Assembly: GCF_947501425.1 (NCBI RefSeq)
Contig: NZ_CANMVN010000009.1
Span: 62,001 to 126,000 of the forward strand
Direction of reading: 5' to 3'
DNA length: 64,000 nt
DNA from: an uncultured Psychroserpens sp.
GTDB taxonomy: Bacteria; Bacteroidota; Bacteroidia; Flavobacteriales; Flavobacteriaceae
Shown here: positions 24,087 to 33,286 of the stretch, one piece after another
Numbering within the stretch: the first letter of the stretch is position 1
How the letters are laid out: the number at the start of each line of letters is the position of its first letter
Notes under the pieces: model-generated
The model's input: only the letters and a program-made list of their open reading frames with translations
What the model was told of the DNA's origin: nothing
Database searches by the model: none
Position numbers and translations under genes: made by a program

Positions 24087-24119
24087 AGAGGGTAAGAACA
24101 GCTATGATTCTCACCCTCT
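24087..24119 (+). terminator. Terminator hairpin after the ASST-like gene
   Basis: AGAGGGTAAGAA pairs with TTCTCACCCTCT (one G-U) around a 9-nt loop. The following tract is only weakly U-rich. It lies 4 bp after the stop codon. Confidence 0.55.
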
Positions 24120-24147
24120 AATTTTGGTTGACTAACTTATTAATTGA

Positions 24148-25233
24148 TTAATCCAAATCAAATCTGAAACCCAATGAAAGGTTATTCTGATCAAATGATT
24201 GATCTTCAAATAATGGATTTAAGTCGTACTTAGCATAGATTCCTACTCCACCATATCCAACATAAGCACTTAATCCGTAAACAAATGGAGATACATTATA
24301 ATTACGTCTGATTTTTTGTTTCACACGATCGCCATCTTCCTTGAAACGCAATTTTTGTTGTGTTCCAATTCTAAAACCAGCGTATCCTCCTATTCCAATT
24401 TTAAAACGATCTGAAGTATCATATCTAAAATAATTTTTGCGTTCTACCTTTTTTGATGGTCCAAATTCAAAATGAACTGGAAACACAAGGTTAGTTACTC
24501 TAAACTCAGACTCTTTTAATTCGCTTGGAAATGCTTCTAAGGTTGTTGTATTTCCGTTTTGAACAAAATACCGATCATCTTTTGGAGTTAATTTATTCCA
24601 CTGAATAGAAAACCCATACTTTAATCTAACAGCATTTGATTCTTCAAAAACTCTGGTTTTCCATGCCCATCCTAACTCTACAAAACCTGAACCTAAAAAG
24701 GAATATTCATCTCCTATCTTTTGTCCGTCACCAATGGCATTATTAAATCCGATAGCAAACACTAGATCACTAGTAGTTCGTTTATCATACTTTCTAGGTC
24801 TGTTGTTTCGATTGATTTTAAACCCATTAAATTCTCCTAAACTGATACCAAAACTCAGAGTTTCGTCATTATTCTCATCGTATAGTCCATCATTTCGTTT
24901 GAGCAATTCTATTTTATTATCGACAATAGCTAAGCGATTTTCAATGTTCAGTGCTCTTTTTTGAGCCGCTTCCTTTTTAAGTTGTTCAGCTTCCTCTTTA
25001 GTGATTTCACCTTTGTCTAAACGTTGATTGATGAATTCAACTTCCTTTTTAAGAAATTCCCGTTCTTCCTCCTGGATTGTCTTCTTTAACAACTCCAACT
25101 TATCTATCCTAAATCCATTTTCTCGATATGGAATTGTAGTTGTTGTAGAATCTTTTTCTGTTTCTTGTGCATTCACATTACTTACAATAAAGCATAAGGT
25201 GAGCAGCACTACGTACTTAGTAATAGTGTTCAT
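24148..25233 (-). CDS. Outer-membrane beta-barrel protein with coiled-coil N-terminus
   Basis: 361 residues: a signal peptide (YVVLLTLCFIVSNVNA, cut before QE), then a charged coiled coil (residues about 45-125, with EEEREFLKKEVEFINQRLDKG and EEAEQLKKEAAQKRA), then a barrel of alternating strands ending LSLGFRFDLD, a typical barrel C-terminus. It is the last gene of an operon with an ECF sigma factor and a membrane protein, which suggests an envelope-stress or surface regulon. No specific function is known. Confidence 0.75.
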   Translation of the reverse strand: MNTITKYVVLLTLCFIVSNVNAQETEKDSTTTTIPYRENGFRIDKLELLKKTIQEEEREFLKKEVEFINQRLDKGEITKEEAEQLKKEAAQKRALNIENRLAIVDNKIELLKRNDGLYDENNDETLSFGISLGEFNGFKINRNNRPRKYDKRTTSDLVFAIGFNNAIGDGQKIGDEYSFLGSGFVELGWAWKTRVFEESNAVRLKYGFSIQWNKLTPKDDRYFVQNGNTTTLEAFPSELKESEFRVTNLVFPVHFEFGPSKKVERKNYFRYDTSDRFKIGIGGYAGFRIGTQQKLRFKEDGDRVKQKIRRNYNVSPFVYGLSAYVGYGGVGIYAKYDLNPLFEDQSFDQNNLSLGFRFDLD

Positions 25234-25259
25234 AATGTTTGTTTTAAATTGATGATTAT

Positions 25260-26075
25260 TTAATTGTTGCGCTCGGCAACTGCAGTTTTCACTGTTTTAA
25301 AATTAGATTTTAAGCTTTCAAATACTTTGGTTCTAAACGATTGTTCGAGGTCTTCTTCAACGTCTTGAAGTAGTGCATCTGCATCAACGGTTCGTGTAGT
25401 TTCATTATATATACGTTGTCTTAAAATATCTTTTTCCGCAGCTTTTAAAAGGTCTTCGATCTCAGCATCTGTAACAATATTCCCGTCAGCCTCTAATTTC
25501 TTTATCTCGGCAACAACCTCATTCACTTTAACTTGTTCAAAGGTCAAGGTGTTAAGTGGCGAAACTTCCTTTTTTTCAATACTAGGGCGATCTATAGTTG
25601 CTACTGATTCCTGTGTTTCAAAACCTGGTAAAGCTTCATTTTTATTGATATCTTTAACTTTCTCTTCTTCGGAAACAGTAGCAACTTGAAGTTCGTTTTT
25701 GATTGATGATGTTACAGGAGACTTCTTTTCAGTCATCTCTTGATTTGTAATAATTTCTTTTTCGTTTGAGTTTGCAACTTTAGTATTATCATCAACAGGA
25801 ATAGACACCTTGTTTTTAGGTATCATTTCAACGTCTGTATCTACAACAGTTGGAGACACTGACTGGTTTTCTGAAGATTGGAAAAATAAGGTAGTTACAA
25901 ATAAAACACCAACAATACTCGCTGCTATCCCAATATAGAAGAACAAACTTCTTGAACTCTTTTTATCCTCTGCATCAAGTCTTGCTGAAAGCTGATTCCA
26001 GGCATCATTCGATGGCTGTAATGTACGCTTCTCAAGCTTATCTTTTATTGTCTCGTCAAATTTAATTGGTGCCAT
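25260..26075 (-). CDS. Membrane protein paired with ECF sigma factor, possible anti-sigma factor
   Basis: 271 residues. Cytoplasmic N-terminus of about 45 residues (FDETIKDKLEKRTLQPSNDAWNQLSARLD), one membrane segment (FFYIGIAASIVGVLFVTTLFF) and a long low-complexity Glu/Lys/Val-rich periplasmic part. Topology and gene order, overlapping the 3' end of the sigma factor gene by 14 bp, fit an anti-sigma factor, but no classical zinc anti-sigma motif is seen. This N-terminal sequence type is common after ECF sigma genes in Flavobacteriaceae. Confidence 0.7.
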   Translation of the reverse strand: MAPIKFDETIKDKLEKRTLQPSNDAWNQLSARLDAEDKKSSRSLFFYIGIAASIVGVLFVTTLFFQSSENQSVSPTVVDTDVEMIPKNKVSIPVDDNTKVANSNEKEIITNQEMTEKKSPVTSSIKNELQVATVSEEEKVKDINKNEALPGFETQESVATIDRPSIEKKEVSPLNTLTFEQVKVNEVVAEIKKLEADGNIVTDAEIEDLLKAAEKDILRQRIYNETTRTVDADALLQDVEEDLEQSFRTKVFESLKSNFKTVKTAVAERNN

Positions 26076-26628
26076 AACTTGTTGTGTTTATGTCTTTAAT
26101 TTTTCTTTGAAGCATTTGTCTTGCCTTAAACAATTGCGATTTTGAAGTTCCTTCTGAGATGTTCAATACTTGAGCAATTTCACTATGCTTGTAACCTTCA
26201 ATTGCATACATGACAAATACCATTTTGTAACCTTCTGGAAGCTCGTCTATGACTTGTTGAATTTGAGCAACTTCTATTTGTGATTCTATATTATTGTATT
26301 GCTCCTGATGAATAGTTTCATCTTCAACTGAGAATTCTACATGTTTTTGTTGTCTTAAAAATGAAATAGATTCTCTAACCATAATTCGTCTTAACCAACC
26401 TTCAAAACTTCCTTCATTCTTGAAATTCTTAAGATTTGTAAACGCTTTGAAAAATCCGTTTAACATCACCGACTCTGCATGTTGCATGTCTTTCACATAA
26501 TACCTACAAACACTCAGCATTTTTGGCGCATGAATCTCGTACAGTGTATGTTGAGCATCACGCTTTCCCTTAGCTGCTTTTTTAATAAGCGCTGCATTGT
26601 TTTGATGATGTAGTTGAATGACTTTCAA
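26062..26628 (-). CDS. ECF-type RNA polymerase sigma factor
   Basis: 188 residues with sigma-70 region 2 (LYEIHAPKMLSVCRYYVKDMQHAESVMLNGFFKAF, then GSFEGWLRRIMVRESISFLR) and region 4 (LPEGYKMVFVMYAIEGYKHSEIAQVLNISEGTSKSQL), i.e. a helix-turn-helix for -35 recognition. It heads an operon with a possible anti-sigma factor and a barrel protein. The acidic QHTLYEIHAP type is frequent in Bacteroidota. Confidence 0.92.
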   Translation of the reverse strand: MKVIQLHHQNNAALIKKAAKGKRDAQHTLYEIHAPKMLSVCRYYVKDMQHAESVMLNGFFKAFTNLKNFKNEGSFEGWLRRIMVRESISFLRQQKHVEFSVEDETIHQEQYNNIESQIEVAQIQQVIDELPEGYKMVFVMYAIEGYKHSEIAQVLNISEGTSKSQLFKARQMLQRKIKDINTTSYGTN

Positions 26629-26734
26629 AATAGCTTTCGTTTGGTCTTCTATTTATAAAGACGCACATTTTATAAAAAAGGTTGCCTTGAAATTAAAATA
26701 TTTTTTAAAGCCTTGAAATACAAGGTTTTAAAAT

Positions 26735-27712
26735 TTATTTTTTTCTGTCAATGACATAATTAACCATGAGTTCAAGTGCAGTTTTATATTCAGATTCGGG
26801 ATAAGCTTTTAGGAGTTCTAGTGCTTCTGCCTGAAATTCTTTCATCTTATGAACAGCATACTCCAGTCCGTTATTGGCTTTTACAAAAGCAATCACCTCC
26901 TTAACTCGTTTTTTATCTTTATTATGATTTTTTACTGAATTAATCAACCAGGATTTTTCTTTTTTAGTGCAGTTATTCAATACATGAATCAAAGGTAGTG
27001 TCATTTTCTGCTCCTTAATATCTATTCCTGTTGGTTTACCTATGGCTTCTTCTCCATAATCAAAGAGATCATCTTTGATCTGGAACGCCATACCAATCAG
27101 TTCACCAAACTTTCTCATGGCTTCAACATCAGGTGAATTTGGTTTCACAGAAGCTGCTCCAAGACTACAACATGCAGCTATTAATGTTGCTGTTTTTTGC
27201 CTGATGATATCATAGTACACTTGTTCTGTAATATCTAATTGTCTGGCTTTTTCGATTTGGAGTAGTTCGCCTTCGCTCATTTCCCTTACAGCAACAGATA
27301 TGATCTTAAGCAAATCAAAATCATTATTATCTATAGAAAGTAGTAATCCCTTAGATAGTAAATAGTCACCTATGAGTACGGCTATTTTATTTTTCCATAA
27401 CGCATTTATGGAAAAGAAGCCTCGTCTTCGATTACTATCATCAACCACATCATCATGAACTAATGTAGCTGTATGAATCAACTCAATAACTGAAGCACCT
27501 CTGTATGTGCGCTCACTAACCTGACCATTATCCACCATTTTAGCGACCAAGAATACGAACATTGGTCGCATTTGTTTCCCTTTTCGGTTAACGATGTAGT
27601 GTGTAATCCTATTTAATAAAGCGACCTTACTGGACATGGAGAGCAAGAACTTCTGTTCGAAAAGTTCCATTTCATAGGCAATAGGCTGCTTTATTTGTTC
27701 GGTAATTTTCAA
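26735..27712 (-). CDS. Polyprenyl diphosphate synthase (octaprenyl type)
   Basis: 325 residues with both aspartate-rich motifs of trans-isoprenyl synthases: LVHDDVVDDSNRRRG (first) and FQIKDDLFDYGEEAIGKPTGIDIKEQK (second), and GKQMRP near the N-terminus. It should make the long prenyl chain of menaquinone. Standalone gene, conserved length. Confidence 0.92.
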   Translation of the reverse strand: MKITEQIKQPIAYEMELFEQKFLLSMSSKVALLNRITHYIVNRKGKQMRPMFVFLVAKMVDNGQVSERTYRGASVIELIHTATLVHDDVVDDSNRRRGFFSINALWKNKIAVLIGDYLLSKGLLLSIDNNDFDLLKIISVAVREMSEGELLQIEKARQLDITEQVYYDIIRQKTATLIAACCSLGAASVKPNSPDVEAMRKFGELIGMAFQIKDDLFDYGEEAIGKPTGIDIKEQKMTLPLIHVLNNCTKKEKSWLINSVKNHNKDKKRVKEVIAFVKANNGLEYAVHKMKEFQAEALELLKAYPESEYKTALELMVNYVIDRKK

Positions 27713-27824
27713 TTATGTTAGCTATTAATATCGTGTTTTTACAAAATTACTAATTAAGAGCTTATGGAATTGAAATACCTTTAATAATTAGTTAAAATTT
27801 AAGAGTAAAAAAAAGGCTACAATA

Positions 27825-27832
27825 TATTTTTG
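27825..27832 (+). promoter_or_regulatory. Candidate -7 element of the adhesin gene
   Basis: TATTTTTG fits TAnnTTTG, 38 bp before the start codon. The -33 region is A-rich without a clear TTG. Confidence 0.4.
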
Positions 27833-27869
27833 TATATTTAATTGTTAATTAATTAAAAATCCGAACTTT

Positions 27870-29495
27870 ATGAAAAAAATTACTTTATTGTTATTCTTAT
27901 TATCCATTTCGTTTTCTTTTAGTCAGGTACTAACTGAAGATTTTGAAGGTGGACTTACAATTCCTGCAACATGGTCTAATGATGATATTGCTGGTGGTGG
28001 AGAAGTATGGATCATTGAAGACACAGGAGAAGCTGTTGGTTTTCTAGATCCTAACACCATTTATTACACAGATGGAAATTTATCAGGCAACTACGCTGTC
28101 ATGGATAGTGATGGTTTTGGCCCTGGAACTGCCGAAGAAGTTGCACTAACTAGCCCTGTGTTTAGTTGTGCTGCATTGACTGCAGTTAGATTATCTTATA
28201 ACCACTTTTTTACTGCAGGTTATGGCGGACAAGGTTTTGTTGAAGTTTTTAACGGAACCACATGGTTACAAGTGGCGTCTTACGCAGGAGCAGATCAAGA
28301 TGCTTCTTCTTTTGGAGGAGAGCAAATAGACGTATCAACTGAACTAGCAGGTGTAGCAAATGCCCAGGTTCGTTTTAGATGGGTTGGAGATTATGCCTGG
28401 GGATGGGCCGTTGATGATGTTGTTGTTGAAGAAGGACCTTCTTGTACAGTACCAACTGATTTTACTGCAGGTACAGTAACCACCACATCTTTTGAAGTGT
28501 CATGGTTAGATGGTAATGGCGCAGGTACATCATGGGAATTAGATTGGGGTGCTGAAGGATTTACTCAAGGTACTGGAACTCCAGTATTTGGTTTAACTGC
28601 ACCAACTTATGACTTTATGGGATTATCTGCTGATACTACTTATGACTTTTACATTAGAAGTAACTGTAGTGGTGGAAATGGGAACAGCGAGTGGGTTGGT
28701 CCTATTAGTTTTACTACGCTCTTTGATTGCACTACATTTGGTATTCCATATGATCAAAACTTTGACAATGATAATGCCTTCCAATCGTGTTTTACAGTTG
28801 AAGATGTGGATGCTGATAGTATAGCATGGATCACACAACAAGATCTCGATTTAGATGGTGATATGGTAAACGAAACATTTGCTACAAATGGTAACTCAAC
28901 AGCAAATGATAAAAATGATTGGATGTTTAGTCCAGCATTTTCACTTACTGGTGGTACACAATATGAAGTATCTACTACATTTAATATGTTTAATGGAGAT
29001 GGTAGCTTAGAAGCATTTATTGTAAATGCTCCATCGTCTACTGCTACTGTAGAAGCTACATTATTCTCTCAAGCTAATGTAACTGGACAAACAGCTCTTG
29101 CTGATTTATTACCAACAGCAATTACAGAGGTAAATACATTTACTCCGCTTGCAGATGGTGACTATCACATTGCATACCGTTCATTTGGTGCTGCAAACAC
29201 AGGTTTTGTTTTGATGTTCAATTCGTCATTAGACACTACATTAAGTGTTAGTGAATTTGACAGTAACAACTTTAACTATTCTTACAATAAGGATACTGAT
29301 CAGTTGACTATTGAATCCTCTAATTTACCTTTTGATCGTATTGAGCTTTACAGCATCTTAGGTCAAAAAGTGAAAGCTCAAGTGCTATCACAAACTAGTG
29401 AAGTTATTGACTTGTCTAGATTGACTGATGGTGTATATTTAGCAACGGTTACGATTAACGGAAGCAGTAAGACCTTTAAAATGGTTAAACAATAA
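27870..29495 (+). CDS. Secreted adhesin-like protein with FN3 domain and T9SS sorting tail
   Basis: 541 residues: signal peptide (MKKITLLLFLLSISFSFSQ), a cleaved-adhesin/MAM-like jelly-roll (about 22-190, TEDFEGGLTIPATWSNDD ... WGWAVDDVVVEEG), a fibronectin type III domain (about 195-285, TVTTTSFEVSWLDGNG ... YDFYIRSNCSGG), a second cleaved-adhesin-like domain (about 290-450) and a type A T9SS C-terminal domain (about 465-541, FDRIELYSILGQKVKAQ ... LTDGVYLATVTINGSSKTFKMVKQ). It should cross the outer membrane through the gliding-associated T9SS. Ligand unknown. Confidence 0.88.
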   Translation: MKKITLLLFLLSISFSFSQVLTEDFEGGLTIPATWSNDDIAGGGEVWIIEDTGEAVGFLDPNTIYYTDGNLSGNYAVMDSDGFGPGTAEEVALTSPVFSCAALTAVRLSYNHFFTAGYGGQGFVEVFNGTTWLQVASYAGADQDASSFGGEQIDVSTELAGVANAQVRFRWVGDYAWGWAVDDVVVEEGPSCTVPTDFTAGTVTTTSFEVSWLDGNGAGTSWELDWGAEGFTQGTGTPVFGLTAPTYDFMGLSADTTYDFYIRSNCSGGNGNSEWVGPISFTTLFDCTTFGIPYDQNFDNDNAFQSCFTVEDVDADSIAWITQQDLDLDGDMVNETFATNGNSTANDKNDWMFSPAFSLTGGTQYEVSTTFNMFNGDGSLEAFIVNAPSSTATVEATLFSQANVTGQTALADLLPTAITEVNTFTPLADGDYHIAYRSFGAANTGFVLMFNSSLDTTLSVSEFDSNNFNYSYNKDTDQLTIESSNLPFDRIELYSILGQKVKAQVLSQTSEVIDLSRLTDGVYLATVTINGSSKTFKMVKQ

Positions 29496-29517
29496 ACACA
29501 GATATATTTATATATTC

Positions 29518-29550
29518 AAAAAGAGCGACTCATGAGTCGCTCTTTTTTTT
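29518..29550. terminator. Bidirectional intrinsic terminator between the adhesin gene and rlmN
   Basis: AAAAAGAGCGACT and AGTCGCTCTTTTTTTT form a strong stem with loop CATG, with a U-tract in both directions. It ends on the rlmN stop codon, serving both convergent genes. Confidence 0.85.
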
Positions 29551-30589
29551 AGCCTTTATTAGCGAGTTGCCCACAGGCAGCATCAATATCTTTTCCTCTG
29601 GAACGTCTAACAGTTACTGTAATATGATTGGCTTCTAACATTTGAACATACATGTCTATTGCCTTAGAACTGGCTTGTTGAAACTCGCCATCATCAATAG
29701 GATTATATTCAATTAAATTGACTTTACTAGGTGCAAACTTACAGAACTTGATCAACGCATCTACATCTCTTTTAGTGTCGTTTATACCTTCCCAAACCAC
29801 ATACTCATAGGTAATTCTATTTTTGGTTTTTGCGTACCAATACTCCAATGCTTCTCTAAGATCTTCCAACGGAAATGTAGCATTGAATGGCATTATTGAG
29901 GTTCGTATTTCGTTAATTGCTGAATGAAGCGATACAGCCAGATTGAATTTCACCTCATCATCAGCCATCTTTTTAATCATTTTAGGCACACCTGAAGTCG
30001 ATACTGTAATACGTTTTGGAGACATGCCCAAACCTTCAGGAGATGTAATTTTATCAATAGCTTTAAGTACATTATTATAATTCATGAGTGGTTCTCCCAT
30101 ACCCATAAATACAATGTTAGTCAATGGTCTGTCAAAATATAAGCGACTCTCATTATCGATGGCTACGACCTGATCAAAAATTTCATCAGGATTGAGGTTT
30201 CGCATACGCTTTAATCGCGACGTCGCACAAAACCTACAATCTAAACTACAACCAACCTGACTAGATACACAGGCTGTGGTTCTAGTATTTGTTGGTATGA
30301 GAACAGATTCTACAATAAGACCATCATGAAGGCGAACAGCATTTTTAACAGTACCATCAGAGCTACGTTGCATTTGATCAACTTTGATGTGATTGATTAC
30401 AAAGTTGTCTTCAAGTTTTTGTCGGGTTTCTTTTGAAATATTGGTCATATCTTCAAAAGTGTGTGCCCCCTTATTCCATAACCATTCATAGACTTGATTT
30501 CCACGAAAGGCCTTATCCCCTTCCTTGACGAAAAAGTCTCTTAGTTGTTCTTTAGTTAATGCGCGTATGTCTTTCTTTTTGGTGCTCAT
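29549..30589 (-). CDS. rlmN: Dual-specificity RNA (adenine-C2) methyltransferase RlmN
   Basis: The start at 30589 (MSTKKKDIRALTKEQLRDFF) gives 346 residues, the normal length. Upstream in-frame sequence back to 30691 runs through a repeat element and is not counted. The radical-SAM cluster motif is CSLDCRFC (CxxxCxxC), preceded by ACVSSQVG; the methyl-carrying Cys is in the C-terminal AACGQLANKG. RlmN methylates A2503 of 23S rRNA and A37 of some tRNAs. Confidence 0.95.
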   Translation of the reverse strand: MSTKKKDIRALTKEQLRDFFVKEGDKAFRGNQVYEWLWNKGAHTFEDMTNISKETRQKLEDNFVINHIKVDQMQRSSDGTVKNAVRLHDGLIVESVLIPTNTRTTACVSSQVGCSLDCRFCATSRLKRMRNLNPDEIFDQVVAIDNESRLYFDRPLTNIVFMGMGEPLMNYNNVLKAIDKITSPEGLGMSPKRITVSTSGVPKMIKKMADDEVKFNLAVSLHSAINEIRTSIMPFNATFPLEDLREALEYWYAKTKNRITYEYVVWEGINDTKRDVDALIKFCKFAPSKVNLIEYNPIDDGEFQQASSKAIDMYVQMLEANHITVTVRRSRGKDIDAACGQLANKG

Positions 30590-30658
30590 AAGTTTTGCAA
30601 AAATAGATAAATAATATGACGATATCTGCATTAGTGGTTGAAACGGCATCCTTTTTAC

Positions 30659-30757
30659 GTCAGTTCGAGTGATGCAACCAAAGGGAAGCATTGTATCGAG
30701 AACCTGTAAAAAGATATAGTGTAAAACACGACTCTACGAAGTTTATACGAAGTAGAG
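30659..30757. repeat. Repeat-like inverted elements in the rlmN-queA gap
   Basis: Two imperfect hairpins fill most of this gap. The first pairs GTTCGAGTGATGC (about 30663-30675) with GCATTGTATCGAGAAC (30688-30703); its ends GTTCGAG / TCGAGAAC look like a dispersed flavobacterial repeat that I recall from other genomes. The second is CTCTAC...GTAGAG (30732-30757). Only one copy of each is in the window. No gene is seen in 30590-30816. Confidence 0.45.
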
Positions 30758-30767
30758 GAATGCCCAA

Positions 30768-30795
30768 ATAAAAAAAGCCTCTTAAAAAAGAGGCT
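30768..30795 (-). terminator. Intrinsic terminator of queA
   Basis: AGCCTCTT / AAGAGGCT with loop AAAA, followed on the minus strand by a U-rich tract. It lies 21 bp past the queA stop. Confidence 0.8.
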
Positions 30796-30816
30796 CTTCA
30801 TGTTATGTTATCTTGT

Positions 30817-31866
30817 TTAGATAATTAGCATCGCATCTCCATAGGTGTAGAAACGGTACTTTTCTTTTACAGCTTCTTCGTAAGCCTTTTTCATAAACTC
30901 ATGACCTGCAAATGCAGAAACCATCATTAATAGTGTCGACTTTGGTGTATGAAAGTTTGTAATCATACAGTTAGCAATACTAAAGTCGTAAGGAGGGAAA
31001 ATAAATTTATTGGTCCATCCTGAGAATTCATTAAGCATTCCATTTGAAGACACTGAACTTTCGATAGTTCGCATAGCGGTTGTCCCAACAGCACACACAC
31101 GTTTTTTATCTACAATTCCTTTATTGATAATTTCGGTAGCTTCTTTAGTAATAAAGATCTCTTCGCTATCCATTTTATGTTTTGACAAATCTTCAACCTC
31201 AACTGGGTTAAATGTTCCTAAACCAACGTGAAGTGTAACTTCTGGCAAATGAACACCTTTGATCTCTAATCGTTTTAATAAGTGTTTCGAAAAGTGCAAA
31301 CCTGCTGTAGGCGCAGCAACTGCTCCTTCGTTTTTAGCAAAAATTGTTTGGTAGCGTTCTTCATCCTCTGGCTCTACATCTCGCTTGATATATTTTGGTA
31401 ATGGCGTTTCACCAAGTTCCGTTAATTTTCTTCTAAACTCACCATACGATCCGTCGTAAAGGAAACGTAATGTTCTGCCTCTTGACGTTGTATTATCGAT
31501 AACCTCAGCGACTAAAGTTTCGTCTTCGCCGAAATACAGTTTATTTCCAATTCTGATTTTACGAGCAGGATCTACTAATACATCCCAGAGACGTTGTTCT
31601 TCATTTAACTCTCTTAACAAGAATACTTCAATTCTGGCACCTGTTTTTTCTTTATTCCCATACAAACGTGCAGGAAACACCTTGGTATTGTTCAAAATCA
31701 TCACATCACCTTCATCAAAATAATCAATGACATCTTTAAATAATTTGTGTTCGATTGTTTGATTTTTTCGATCCAAAACCATTAATCGAGATTCGTCTCT
31801 AATATCTGATGGACGTTCTGCTAATAATTCTTCTGGAAGGTCAAAATTGAAGTGTGATAATTTCAT
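30817..31866 (-). CDS. queA: tRNA epoxyqueuosine precursor synthase QueA (AdoMet:tRNA ribosyltransferase-isomerase)
   Basis: 349 residues, full length. Family signatures include [45 protein letters not shown] and the C-terminal YGDAMLII. QueA moves the ribosyl part of SAM to preQ1 in tRNA to form epoxyqueuosine. It stands alone with its own promoter about 120 bp upstream and a terminator downstream. Confidence 0.95.
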   Translation of the reverse strand: MKLSHFNFDLPEELLAERPSDIRDESRLMVLDRKNQTIEHKLFKDVIDYFDEGDVMILNNTKVFPARLYGNKEKTGARIEVFLLRELNEEQRLWDVLVDPARKIRIGNKLYFGEDETLVAEVIDNTTSRGRTLRFLYDGSYGEFRRKLTELGETPLPKYIKRDVEPEDEERYQTIFAKNEGAVAAPTAGLHFSKHLLKRLEIKGVHLPEVTLHVGLGTFNPVEVEDLSKHKMDSEEIFITKEATEIINKGIVDKKRVCAVGTTAMRTIESSVSSNGMLNEFSGWTNKFIFPPYDFSIANCMITNFHTPKSTLLMMVSAFAGHEFMKKAYEEAVKEKYRFYTYGDAMLII

Positions 31867-31893
31867 CTGTAAGTTTTTATTTGTCTCAGTTTG

Positions 31894-31962
31894 GCAGATG
31901 GAATTCGTCTTTTGGTATTTTAGAAATTATTATCTAAATATACTGTGACTCATTTCATCTGC
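31894..31962 (-). promoter_or_regulatory. Long-range stem in the queA 5' untranslated region
   Basis: On the minus strand GCAGATG (31962-31956) can pair with CATCTGC (31900-31894), closing a 55-nt loop in the roughly 110-nt leader. The leader does not match the preQ1 riboswitch types I know. Confidence 0.3.
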
Positions 31963-31984
31963 TATATTTTTATTTTAGAAGTTG

Positions 31985-32016
31985 CAAATATACAATCTCA
32001 ACATAGGGGTTGTCAA
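31985..32016 (-). promoter_or_regulatory. Bacteroidota-type promoter of queA
   Basis: Minus strand TTGACA at 32016-32011, a spacer of 21 nt after the TTG, then TATATTTG at 31992-31985. Both elements match the flavobacterial housekeeping consensus TTG-N17-23-TAnnTTTG. It is the clearest promoter in the window. Confidence 0.75.
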
Positions 32017-32030
32017 GTAAAATGCGGTAT

Positions 32031-33257
32031 TTATTTAGAAAACTTAAATCCTATCGATTCTAAATCCTCCCAAAACGTAGGATATGATTTAGAAACCACC
32101 ATATGATCTTCTATAAAAAGTGTCGTTTTAAGTGCTAGTGGTGCGAAAGCCATAGCCATTCTATGATCGTTATATGTAGCAATTGAGACCTCATTTTCAA
32201 TGTTAGAAGTTGCGTGTAATTTTAGGTTATCTTCAGTGATATCAACTGTTGCTCCTAGTTTTTCCAATTCGTTCTTCAGTGCAACTAATCGGTCTGTTTC
32301 TTTGATTTTCAGGGTATGTAATCCATCCAATACACAGTTAACTCCTAAACCAAGACATGTAACCGCAATAGTTTGTGCAATATCTGGTGAATTATTGAGC
32401 TGAAATTGTAAATGCTGCGATTGATGACTCTCAATTTTTTTTAGTGTTATACTATCCGTTTCAAAACTGGTTTGAACTCCGAAAGCCTGATATAATTCTG
32501 CTAGAACAGAATCACCTTGCAAAGATGTTTTCCTGTAAGCGGATAGTGTGATTTGTGTACCAATTGGACTTAAAGCAATAATACTATAAAAATAAGAAGC
32601 TGAAGACCAATCTGACTCCACAACCAAAGTGCGAGATGATAGCTTTGAATGTTTAGGCTGCACAGTGATCACCTGATCTTTAAATCTTGTTTCAATTCCT
32701 ACTTGGCGTAACAGATCTAATGTCATGTTAATATATGGAACTGATGTTATTTTTCCTTCTAAGCTTAGTTCTAATCCGTTTTCCAAACGGGATGCGATAA
32801 GCAATAATGCTGAAATGTACTGACTACTCACATTGGCTTTTAGAGTCACCTTATCTTTAACAAGGTTAGCGCCTTTTATATGTAATGGCGGACATCCATG
32901 TTGTTCTGTATACGATATGTTTGCACCCAATTGTGTTAAGGCATCAACAAGAATCTCTATTGGTCGTTCTTTCATACGATCAGAGCCTGTGAGCACGACC
33001 TCTCTTCCATTTTGCATAGCGAAATACGCTGTTAAAAAACGCATGGCTGTTCCTGCATGGTGTATATCGATAAGGTTTGAAGTTGACGACAGTGCTTTTG
33101 CCATGACTTTGCTATCATCGGAGTTAGACACATTAGCGATCTCTAATTCTGGGTATAAGGCCTGTAATAATAATAATCTGTTAGATTCACTCTTAGAACC
33201 TGTAATTGTGATCTTTGACTGTGTATTGATGTCTGATTTATGAAGCTTGATTCTCAT
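32031..33257 (-). CDS. aroA: 3-phosphoshikimate 1-carboxyvinyltransferase (EPSP synthase)
   Basis: 408 residues with the EPSP synthase motifs ITGSKSESNRLLLL, GTAMRFLTAYFA, SDWSSASYFY and KETDRLVALKNELEKLG, and the C-terminal YNDHRMAMAFAPLAL. It makes EPSP on the way to chorismate and so feeds the aromatic amino-acid operon at 40,959-45,003. Its start codon abuts the U-tract of a strong hairpin (33258-33283), so expression needs readthrough from the upstream gene. Confidence 0.95.
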   Translation of the reverse strand: MRIKLHKSDINTQSKITITGSKSESNRLLLLQALYPELEIANVSNSDDSKVMAKALSSTSNLIDIHHAGTAMRFLTAYFAMQNGREVVLTGSDRMKERPIEILVDALTQLGANISYTEQHGCPPLHIKGANLVKDKVTLKANVSSQYISALLLIASRLENGLELSLEGKITSVPYINMTLDLLRQVGIETRFKDQVITVQPKHSKLSSRTLVVESDWSSASYFYSIIALSPIGTQITLSAYRKTSLQGDSVLAELYQAFGVQTSFETDSITLKKIESHQSQHLQFQLNNSPDIAQTIAVTCLGLGVNCVLDGLHTLKIKETDRLVALKNELEKLGATVDITEDNLKLHATSNIENEVSIATYNDHRMAMAFAPLALKTTLFIEDHMVVSKSYPTFWEDLESIGFKFSK

Positions 33258-33283
33258 AAAAAAATTCCTGCCTGAGCAGGAAT
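33258..33283 (-). terminator. Hairpin with U-tract directly in front of the aroA start codon
   Basis: ATTCCTGC-tcag-GCAGGAAT (minus strand) is followed by six U residues and then the aroA ATG with no base between. The upstream mazG-like gene stops 4 bp before the hairpin. It has the form of a perfect intrinsic terminator or attenuator. Confidence 0.75.
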
Positions 33284-33286
33284 GGA

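Noticed and set aside
30590-30691. 34-residue N-terminal extension of RlmN
   Set aside because: It is translated from a repeat-like element; RlmN length is normal from 30589.
31867-31984. preQ1 riboswitch in the queA leader
   Set aside because: No match to the preQ1-I, -II or -III cores could be seen.
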